From Thioalkalivibrio sp. XN8 (lineage in GTDB: Bacteria; Pseudomonadota; Gammaproteobacteria; Steroidobacterales; XN24), in NCBI RefSeq assembly GCF_011058255.1, contig NZ_JAALFH010000067.1, positions 245,724 through 309,723 on the forward strand: a stretch of DNA of 64,000 nt. Direction: 5' to 3'. Under the pieces are notes generated by a model that saw nothing but the letters and a program-made list of their open reading frames with translations, did no database searches and was not told the DNA's origin. Shown here in pieces: positions 45,550 to 52,213 of this stretch (positions are counted from its first letter, which is position 1; each line of letters begins with the position of its first letter). Position numbers and translations under genes: made by a program.

Positions 45550-46409
45550 TACGTGTCCTTTTCTTGTTGATCGCCACCTTCGCTGCCGGTGGCGCGGCGA
45601 TGGCGGCCGAGCGCGTGATCTCGATCGGCGGATCAGTCACCGAAATCGTCTACCTGCTGGAGCAGCAGGACCGGCTGGTCGGGCGCGACACCACGTCCAG
45701 CTTCCCCGCGGAAGCCGGGTCACTGCCAGATGTGGGTTACAAGCGCGCGTTGTCGCCGGAAGGCGTCCTGTCGCTCGATCCGGACCTCGTGCTGGCGGAA
45801 GAGGGCAGCGGTCCGCATGAAACGATTACCGTGCTGGAGAACGCTCGAGTCCGTTTCGTCACCGTGCCTACCGGTTATGGAGCGGAAGCGATCCGCACCA
45901 AGATCGAAATCGTGGGCGATGCCCTGGGCGTGCCGGACCAGGGCCGGCAGCTCGCCGACCGGATTGAGGCCGAGCTCGAAGCGGCGGTGGCGGCGGCCAG
46001 CACCGACCGCCCCGCGCGGGTCCTCTTCATCCTGTCGATGCAGGGGGGGCGGATCATGGCCGGCGGTCTCGACACCAGCGCGGACGGCATCATCCGGCTC
46101 GCCGGTGCCGAGAATGCGATGACCGGTTTCACCGGCTACAAACCACTGACCGACGAGGCCGTGATCGCCACCGCGCCGGACGTGATACTGATGATGGACC
46201 GCGCCATGGCCGGCGACGAGACAGGCGGCAACCACGGGGTAGAGAATGAGGTCTTGTTCAATCATCCCGGCCTGGCGGCAACCCCGGCTGCCGAAAGACA
46301 GGCGGTGGTGCGCATCGATGGGCTGCTGTTGCTCGGTTTCGGACCGCGCACCCCCGAGGCGGTACGCGCCCTGACCTCGGCGCTGGCGGATTTCGATGAA
46401 ACCGGCTGA
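45546..46409 (+). CDS. hmuT: Heme ABC transporter substrate-binding protein
   Basis: This 287-residue periplasmic binding protein of the class III (cluster A-II) type has a signal peptide (1-20, ending AMA). VISIGGSVTEIVYLLEQQDRLVGRDTTSSFP and YKPLTDEAVIATAPDVILMM (in segments) are typical of HmuT/BhuT. It would deliver heme to HmuU. The ATG overlaps the preceding stop by 4 bases. Confidence 0.9.
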   Translation: MIRVLFLLIATFAAGGAAMAAERVISIGGSVTEIVYLLEQQDRLVGRDTTSSFPAEAGSLPDVGYKRALSPEGVLSLDPDLVLAEEGSGPHETITVLENARVRFVTVPTGYGAEAIRTKIEIVGDALGVPDQGRQLADRIEAELEAAVAAASTDRPARVLFILSMQGGRIMAGGLDTSADGIIRLAGAENAMTGFTGYKPLTDEAVIATAPDVILMMDRAMAGDETGGNHGVENEVLFNHPGLAATPAAERQAVVRIDGLLLLGFGPRTPEAVRALTSALADFDETG

Positions 46410-46427
46410 TCACCCGTCGGTGCCCGT

Positions 46428-47516
46428 GTGAACGAGACGGTTATCAGCCCCGGATTGACCTGGCCCGGATCGAGCGGCGCCGGAGATCGACGGCGGCTCG
46501 CGGCGCGCACCAGCCTGGCGCTGATCGTTTTGCTGCTCCTCGTCAGCATAGTGAGCCTGGGTATCGGCGCGGCGGATGCTTCGTTCTGGCACAGCCTGGT
46601 CACCGTGGCCCGCGGCGATGAGCTGAGCGCGCTGGAGCGTGTCATCCTGTTCGACATCAGGCTGCCGCGCCTGGCGATGGGCTTGCTGGTCGGTGCCGCC
46701 CTGGCGGTCTCGGGTGCAGTGATGCAGGGCTTGTTCCGCAACCCGCTGGCCGATCCCGGGCTGGTCGGCGTCGGTGCAGGCGCCGGCCTGGGCGCGATCA
46801 TTGCGATCGTGCTGGGCGCCTCGTTGCCTGCCGCCGTGAGCCTCGCGATCGGGCACTACATCGTGCCGGTGGCTGCATTCATCGGGGGATGGGTGGCGAC
46901 CCTCGTCCTGTACCAGGTATCGACCTCACGGGGACGGACCTCGGTAGCGATGATGCTGCTGGCCGGGATCGCGCTGGGGGCGCTCGCTGCAGCGTTGTCC
47001 GGCATCCTGGTCTACCTGGCGAATGACGCGCAGCTGCGTGATTTGACCTTCTGGGGGCTCGGCTCGCTGGCCGGTGCGACCTGGGGCAAGCTGATGGCCG
47101 CCGCGCCGCTGATACTGCTGGCGATGGCCGCAGCGCCTTTCCTGGCGCGCAGCCTCAACGCCCTGGCGCTGGGTGAAGCTGCCGCGGCGCACCTCGGCAT
47201 CCCGATCCAGCGCATGAAGATGCTGGCGGTGGTCGTCGTGGCGATGGCGACCGGGGCGGCCGTCGCGGTATCGGGCGGAATCGGTTTCATCGGCATCGTG
47301 GTGCCGCACCTGCTGCGCATCAGCGTCGGTCCGGACCACCGCTACCTGCTGCTCAACTCGGCGCTGCTCGGCGCCAGCCTGCTGGTGCTCGCCGATACCA
47401 TCAGCCGCACCATTATCGCCCCGGCCGAGCTGCCGATCGGCATCCTGACCGCGGTCATCGGCGGGCCTGTCTTCATCTGGATACTGCTGCGAAATCGCGG
47501 CCTGCTGAACTTGTGA
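46428..47516 (+). CDS. hmuU: Heme ABC transporter permease
   Basis: This 362-residue FecCD-family permease has about ten membrane helices. Family motifs include RLPRLAMGLLVGAALAVSGAVMQGLFRNPLADP and GGIGFIGIVVPHLLR (read in segments). It starts with GTG and lies between hmuT and hmuV. It forms the inner-membrane channel for heme. Confidence 0.92.
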   Translation: MNETVISPGLTWPGSSGAGDRRRLAARTSLALIVLLLLVSIVSLGIGAADASFWHSLVTVARGDELSALERVILFDIRLPRLAMGLLVGAALAVSGAVMQGLFRNPLADPGLVGVGAGAGLGAIIAIVLGASLPAAVSLAIGHYIVPVAAFIGGWVATLVLYQVSTSRGRTSVAMMLLAGIALGALAAALSGILVYLANDAQLRDLTFWGLGSLAGATWGKLMAAAPLILLAMAAAPFLARSLNALALGEAAAAHLGIPIQRMKMLAVVVVAMATGAAVAVSGGIGFIGIVVPHLLRISVGPDHRYLLLNSALLGASLLVLADTISRTIIAPAELPIGILTAVIGGPVFIWILLRNRGLLNL

Positions 47517-47523
47517 ATCGTAT

Positions 47524-48336
47524 ATGCTGCATGCGACCCGACTCGAAGTTTCATTGAGCGAGCGTCCCATCCTCCGGGATGTGGAATTCCGCGCGCGACC
47601 CGGCCAACTGACCGCGATCGTCGGTCCCAACGGCTCCGGCAAGACCACGCTGCTGCGCGCGCTGACCGGCGAAACGCCGTTCACCGGGCGGGTCGAGCTG
47701 GACGGCGACGACATCACGGCGCTCAAGCCCTGGCAACTGGCCGCGCGCCGAGCGGTACTGCCGCAGGCCACTCGCCTGGCGTTCCCCTTCACGGTGCTCG
47801 AAGTCGTCCGGATCGGACTCTCCTGCGGCCGTGAAGGCGGGCGGGAAAGCCTCGCCGAAGCCGCCCTCGCGCGCGTCGGCCTCAGCGGCTTCGAGGGCCG
47901 CTTGTTCCATGAGCTCTCCGGCGGCGAACAGCAGCGCACCCAACTGGCGAGAGTGCTGGTGCAGGTGTGGAATCCGGTGGCCGACGGCCTGCCGTGCTGG
48001 CTGTTTCTCGACGAACCCGTAGCCAGCCTGGATATCGGGCAACAACTCGAGGTCATGCGCCTGGCACGCGACTTCGCCACGGCCGGCGGCGGCGTGATCG
48101 CCGTCATGCACGACCTCAACCTGACGGCGATGTTCGCCGACAGCGTGGCGGTTATGCGGGAGGGCCACCTGATGCAACAGGGCCCCCCGGGGGAGGTGCT
48201 CACGGATGGCTGCCTGAGCACGGCGTACGGCTGCCGTGTGCGAGTCAACGTCGCCCCGACTGCGGGTGCGCCATTCCTGTTACCGCATGCCTGCGCTGAA
48301 GCGCCTCGATTCGAACGATCGGCGCCCGGGCCTTGA
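47524..48336 (+). CDS. hmuV: Heme ABC transporter ATP-binding protein
   Basis: This 270-residue ATPase drives heme import. The Walker A GPNGSGKT is at residues 34-41, the signature is LSGGEQQRTQLARVL, and Walker B is CWLFLDEPVASLD, with a switch His in AVMHDLNL. The gene begins seven bases after hmuU. An internal stretch QVWNPVADGLPCW between signature and Walker B is typical of HmuV. Confidence 0.93.
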   Translation: MLHATRLEVSLSERPILRDVEFRARPGQLTAIVGPNGSGKTTLLRALTGETPFTGRVELDGDDITALKPWQLAARRAVLPQATRLAFPFTVLEVVRIGLSCGREGGRESLAEAALARVGLSGFEGRLFHELSGGEQQRTQLARVLVQVWNPVADGLPCWLFLDEPVASLDIGQQLEVMRLARDFATAGGGVIAVMHDLNLTAMFADSVAVMREGHLMQQGPPGEVLTDGCLSTAYGCRVRVNVAPTAGAPFLLPHACAEAPRFERSAPGP

Positions 48337-48388
48337 GAGCCGAGCCTGCAGAGTTTTTCGCCATCGACCCACTCGAAAATGGAGAGCA

Positions 48389-48718
48389 ATGACCATGTAC
48401 ATCGCAATGAACCGGTTTCACATTCGTCCGGGCGAGGAAGAGGCCTTCGAGACCATCTGGAAGCAGCGCGAAAGCCGCCTGCGTGAACTGCCTGGATTTC
48501 GCTCTTTCCGCTTGTTGCGTGGGGACAGCCAGGAGGGATTCACGCTCTTTGCCTCGCACACGATCTGGGATTCAGAGGCCGCGTTCCAGGCATGGACGAA
48601 ATCCGAAGCATTTCGCCAGGCGCACAAGAATGCCGGCGACCACAACCACGTCTACCTGGGGCATCCCAAGTTCGAGGGATTCAAAGAGGTACCGGGTACG
48701 GCCGAGTCTGCGGAGTAG
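48389..48718 (+). CDS. IsdG-like/ABM-fold monooxygenase, probably heme-degrading
   Basis: This 109-residue protein has the antibiotic-biosynthesis-monooxygenase fold of the IsdG/HmoB type. The triad used by heme-degrading members is present as Asn in MNRFHI, Trp in AFQAWTKSE and His in FRQAHKNAG. It would cleave heme with oxygen in the cytosol. The start may be the ATG at 48389 or that at 48395; GGAGAG precedes both, and 48395 has better spacing. It is the last gene of the heme operon. It is a third possible heme-degradation route in this locus. Confidence 0.78.
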   Translation: MTMYIAMNRFHIRPGEEEAFETIWKQRESRLRELPGFRSFRLLRGDSQEGFTLFASHTIWDSEAAFQAWTKSEAFRQAHKNAGDHNHVYLGHPKFEGFKEVPGTAESAE

Positions 48719-48751
48719 ATGCCGGGCCGGGGAATCGCTCGGCGTCAGAAG

Positions 48752-48790
48752 CTCGCATCCCTGAGGGATTCGAGACAAATTGGATGCGAG
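48752..48790. terminator. Hairpin after the heme operon
   Basis: Perfect nine-base arms CTCGCATCC (48752-48760) and GGATGCGAG (48782-48790) flank a 21-base loop, 34 bases after the monooxygenase gene. There is no clear T run, so it may be a weak terminator or a processed end. Confidence 0.35.
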
Positions 48791-48893
48791 GGGTTTGCAA
48801 GATCTGCGTGATCGGAGCAGTCATTCCGTTGATGGTCGCCGCCGGTGGCGGCCGGAAAGCGAGCCGCATCCCGCCCGGGGCGCTGTGTTCTTG

Positions 48894-50165
48894 TTAACTC
48901 TGGGGCGCGCCGGCCGCCGCGCGGAGAGAACGTCTGACCGCGGCCAGCCGTTGGTTTAGCGGCAAGGCCTTCAGGGTCTCCAGGGGCTTGTAGGGTGCCC
49001 CCTGGATCACTGCGCCTTGCGGGGAGCAGTTGTATACCTCTGCCCTGGCGGAAGAAATCAGGTTCTCGAGGCAGCGCTGAAAGGACAGAAACTCCTTCGT
49101 CGTCGGACGCTCGATGCCGTCGTTGCAGGCAAGCGCCCCGGCGGTGATGGCATCGGCAATATCTGAACCACCCGCAGCATGGGAATGATCCCCGATAAAG
49201 CAGAGGTCCTGCCCGATGAGATAGAGCGGCGCGCAGCCCAGATGCATGGCCAGATCCAGGGCGAAGGCCCCCACGGTCGTCTTGCCGGGCGCCAGCGCAC
49301 GGGCGTCATCGCTGGAGTCGGCGGACCGAACCAGGAAACACCGGCCTTTGAAGTAGTCATGCACCAGGACGGAGGCCGAATCGAGTATCGCCAGGGGCGC
49401 CGCGGGGTCTGCATCCGAAAGCCGTTGCCAGATCTCTGGGCGGTTCTGCCCATCCATCTCGACCCAGAGGTCGGGGGCGATGCCCAGCTCCCTGAAGAAG
49501 GATCCGTTTCTGCCCGATGAGAAAAGCAGGCACCGGCCCCGGAGTTCCCGAAGCAGGGGGGCCGCCTCGCGCAGGGAGGGTCCGCCCATCAGGATCAGGC
49601 AGGGTATACCTTGTGCGATACCCGAGGCTTCGGCGAGCAGGTCCCGCAAGCCCAGGTCACGGTTGTGCCGCATATTGCTGGTCAGCTCGTCGCCCGTCGA
49701 GGCATTGTTCATGCGCACTTGCAGGTCTATCAGCCAGCGCCGCAGAAACGGCAACCCGTCTGGAATGGTATGGATCGAAGGCGGATACCAGCGAACGATC
49801 ACGTGCGCGGGAAGGTCGGCCAGCACCCTTTGCACTCCATTTGCCGAGCGGGGCAGATGCAGGGAGAAGCGAGGGCCGAAGCGCTCCTCCAGGGCCTTTC
49901 GTGTCAGGACGTTTTCCGCATGCGCCATGACGCCGGGGGCACACTCGAGAACCGTCAGTGTCCTCACTTCGGTCTGCTCGAGAATGGCCTGGGCAAGGCG
50001 CATGTCGGGGAGTCCGTAAAGGAGATAGTCTCCTTCTTCTGCAAAATTCTGTTTAGCGAACAGCTCGTAGAAGACTGGTTCGCCGCACCGGCTCGTGAGT
50101 TGCCGCCGCACCCCGTCCCGCGTGAAAAAGACGGTGCCGTCTGAAACGGAAAAACCATCACTCAT
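48894..50165 (-). CDS. DUF115 (6-hydroxymethylpterin pyrophosphokinase MptE-like) protein
   Basis: This 423-residue protein matches the DUF115 family, some members of which are linked to flagellin glycosylation (motility accessory factors). The core has LTSNMRHNRDLGLRDLLAEA and IPCLILMGGPSLREAAPLL, then LWVEMDGQNRPE and KTTVGAFALDLAMHLGC, GQDLCFIGDHSH. I chose the ATG at 50165, which overlaps the preceding small gene by 8 bases. No flagellar gene lies nearby. It might be part of a glycosylation locus decayed around the ssrA integration site. Confidence 0.8.
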   Translation of the reverse strand: MSDGFSVSDGTVFFTRDGVRRQLTSRCGEPVFYELFAKQNFAEEGDYLLYGLPDMRLAQAILEQTEVRTLTVLECAPGVMAHAENVLTRKALEERFGPRFSLHLPRSANGVQRVLADLPAHVIVRWYPPSIHTIPDGLPFLRRWLIDLQVRMNNASTGDELTSNMRHNRDLGLRDLLAEASGIAQGIPCLILMGGPSLREAAPLLRELRGRCLLFSSGRNGSFFRELGIAPDLWVEMDGQNRPEIWQRLSDADPAAPLAILDSASVLVHDYFKGRCFLVRSADSSDDARALAPGKTTVGAFALDLAMHLGCAPLYLIGQDLCFIGDHSHAAGGSDIADAITAGALACNDGIERPTTKEFLSFQRCLENLISSARAEVYNCSPQGAVIQGAPYKPLETLKALPLNQRLAAVRRSLRAAAGAPQS

Positions 50166-50550
50166 CGGGACCACCGGAGAGTTCTCTGTGCAGTATTTCA
50201 AGCAAGGGCTGCACATCGAGCAGCAGGATGTCGCAGAGCGCGACCGTATCTTCACGCTGCAAGGCAGTGAGCAGCGGGTCGAGTTGCGCGGCAAGAAGGG
50301 GAATGGGATAGATGCTCAGGAGCTCGGCGTACCCGTCGGTAAAGGTGGTGAGGGCACGATAGCCCTCACCCTCGCTGCCATTGGTATAGAGCAGGCGCAC
50401 CACCTCCTCGGCGGCGCCATGAAGCGCGGCAATGGCTTCAAGATTCGGATTCACGGCGTTGTCTCGCAGGCGAGATTCGACCGCCGCAAGCCAACGAACA
50501 GACCGGTTGTTCTGCCTATACGCACCTTCGCCGGGCTGCCCTGTTTGCAA
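50158..50550 (-). CDS. Hypothetical protein upstream of DUF115 gene
   Basis: I do not recognise this 130-residue protein. It is mainly helical and acidic, with LRDNAVNPNLEAIAALHGAAEEVVRLL and LLDVQPLLEILHREL (read in segments). It has no signal peptide or membrane segment. Its stop overlaps the start of the DUF115 gene by 8 bases, so the two are likely translated together and may work together. The start at 50550 is not supported by a strong ribosome binding site. Confidence 0.6.
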   Translation of the reverse strand: MQTGQPGEGAYRQNNRSVRWLAAVESRLRDNAVNPNLEAIAALHGAAEEVVRLLYTNGSEGEGYRALTTFTDGYAELLSIYPIPLLAAQLDPLLTALQREDTVALCDILLLDVQPLLEILHRELSGGPDE

Positions 50551-50556
50551 ACATCG

Positions 50557-51168
50557 TCAGGACAGGGGCCGGATCATCACTTTGCGCCACTTGATGACGC
50601 CGCCCGGGATGCCGCCGGCGCCTGCCGCGTATTGAAGTGAGATCGGCCCTTCCTTGAAGTCGTCGTTCGCCATCCGGACGGTAACCTGGCCGTTGAGTTC
50701 GACGACCGCTTCGGAACCCTGGATCCGGATCTCGAACGTATTCCACTTCCCACCGGCCTTGGGAAAGGGTTCCTCAAGCGCGGCGAAGCCGACGATGGCG
50801 CCGGTGCTGTATTCCTGTACCGGGCGCTGGTCGAAGATATTGACTTCGTAGGCATTGGCGAAGCCGATCTGCTCAGGATTCTGGGCGCGGAGGAAGATGC
50901 CACTGTTCGTGGTGTGGTCGGCCCAGAACTCGGCATAAACCTCCACGTCTTGGTAGGCACTCTTGGTCACAAGGTGACCGCCCGCGCCGTGATCGGCCAG
51001 GATCGCGCCGTCCTCGGCGCGCCAGTTGGCATCGCCGATGCTGTTGAAGTTTTCCAGACCCTTCTCACCCTCGATCAGGGTAATCCAGTCATCCGCAATC
51101 GATGCGCTCGTGAATCCGCCCGCCAGCAGCGCACCGGCAGCAATCGCCGCCCTCAGCGACACCTTCAT
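50557..51168 (-). CDS. Exported DUF1080 (3-keto-disaccharide hydrolase-type) protein
   Basis: This 203-residue protein has a signal peptide (residues 1-25, MKVSLRAAIAAGALLAGG) and one concanavalin-like DUF1080 domain. WITLIEGEKGLENFNSIGDANWRAEDGAIL and the mid-part NSGIFLRAQNP, NAYEVNIFDQRP and WNTFEIRIQGSEAVVELNG are typical. Related proteins hydrolyse 3-keto-glycosides or bind sugars. The ATG at 51168 is directly before the signal peptide; a longer frame adds 14 residues. It ends seven bases before the small hypothetical gene starts. Confidence 0.82.
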   Translation of the reverse strand: MKVSLRAAIAAGALLAGGFTSASIADDWITLIEGEKGLENFNSIGDANWRAEDGAILADHGAGGHLVTKSAYQDVEVYAEFWADHTTNSGIFLRAQNPEQIGFANAYEVNIFDQRPVQEYSTGAIVGFAALEEPFPKAGGKWNTFEIRIQGSEAVVELNGQVTVRMANDDFKEGPISLQYAAGAGGIPGGVIKWRKVMIRPLS

Positions 51169-51316
51169 ATCGCAACTCTCGTCGAGCTGGGCTCTCAAGT
51201 TAGACCTCATAGACCTCGTAGGGCAACGCTACCACGGGGAATTGAGAGCGCAAAGCCCGGCAAGTCAGGGCTGCACACAACGCACGCCGGCGAAGCCCCG
51301 GGAACAGTGAAATCGG

Positions 51317-51673
51317 TCAGAACAACGTGTAGATATCCGGCGCCACCGCAGAGCCCTGCGCGAGCGCGACCAACCCGCCGAGCAGCAACAGCACGACGAT
51401 GATCGGCGCAAGCAGGTCGGCCTGGTCTGCGGGCGCATCTTCAAAGCCGCTGATGCCGACGCCGACGAGGCGCAGGGCCTGGCCCGGGGCGACCAAGAAT
51501 GATAATCCCCAACCGGGATCGGTTGAGGTTGAGCTTCTGGTGGAGGCGGCGGGAAGGCTCGGCGGCTGCGCCGCCTCGTCCCTCGCTCTGCTCGGGACCG
51601 CCGTCGCTGCGCGACGACGTCCTGCGCTCGCCTGAGGCTCGCTGGTCGAACCCTGACGCGGGTTCTCATCCAC
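51317..51673 (-). pseudogene. DUF5989-like C-terminal remnant in a chimeric frame
   Basis: The frame is open for 118 residues. Only the last 33 or so (LLAPIIVVLLLLGGLVALAQGSAVAPDIYTLF, seen in segments) look real: they match the C-terminal membrane tail of DUF5989, a small family of about 50 residues often next to SxtJ-like and carbamoyltransferase genes. The N-terminal 80 residues are low-complexity Ala/Ser/Arg translated from the hairpin-rich ssrA-duplicate region and have no family character. I read this as the 3' end of a lost DUF5989 gene left at a recombination scar. Confidence 0.5.
51538..51555 (-). repeat. Direct repeat of the ssrA 3' end
   Basis: These 18 bases are identical to 51733-51750, the CCA-terminal acceptor end of ssrA, in the same orientation 195 bases away. 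Integrases often target the 3' end of ssrA and leave such a copy as an attachment site. The stretch between the copies holds several short hairpins and no integrase. Confidence 0.6.
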
Positions 51674-51684
51674 ACCGCCCCGCG

Positions 51685-51733
51685 AATCAAAGCAAGAAGG
51701 CCACCCTTTCGGAGTGGCCTTCTTGCTTTGATT
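51685..51733 (-). terminator. Intrinsic terminator of ssrA
   Basis: Perfect 20-base arms at 51685-51704 and 51714-51733 flank a nine-base loop. The hairpin begins at the last base of the mature tmRNA and its 3' arm is T-rich (CTTGCTTTGATT), on the minus strand. Confidence 0.8.
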
Positions 51734-52094
51734 GGTGGAGGCGGCGGGAATCGAACCCGCGTCCGCGAGCCCTCCGCCCGGAGGTCTACATGCTTATTCA
51801 CGTCTATTGTTTTAACCGGCTGCTACCCGACGGACAGGGAAAACAGACGGCGATCCCTCGAGAGATTTAACCGCTCGGCCCCGGGCGGGCTTTGCGGCGA
51901 TCTTGTGAGTTATGACGCCTGAAATCTGGTGCTCACAAGCACGCGTCCAGTCAGACGGCACCCTACCGGGTTTTAGGCGGCGAGTGCGTAGTTGTCGTCG
52001 TTGGCAACTAAAGTTTGCAAAGTGTTTTACGAGGTCCCTGCACCTCGGCATGCACCCCGGGTTTTGCGACACACGTCGAAGCCATGTCGCCCCC
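51733..52094 (-). ncRNA. ssrA: Transfer-messenger RNA (tmRNA)
   Basis: The minus strand begins GGGGGCGACATGGCTTCGAC and ends with a T-arm GGTTCGATTCCCGCC and acceptor CCGCCTCCACCA, the conserved ends of tmRNA; the length is 362 bases. The tag reading frame (minus strand, 52005-51973) encodes ANDDNYALAA followed by TAA, the usual gammaproteobacterial tag. With SmpB, whose gene lies 2.3 kb away, it rescues stalled ribosomes by trans-translation. Confidence 0.97.
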
Positions 52095-52213
52095 AGGTAA
52101 TCGTCAGACCGGGATTCTACGCCGAAGGTTCCCGGGGGGCCAGCCAGCCCGTCGAATGCTGTAGCATCAGCAGCGCCAGGGTTCCGCTGGTTCCGCGGGG
52201 GCGAGGAGGGCGC

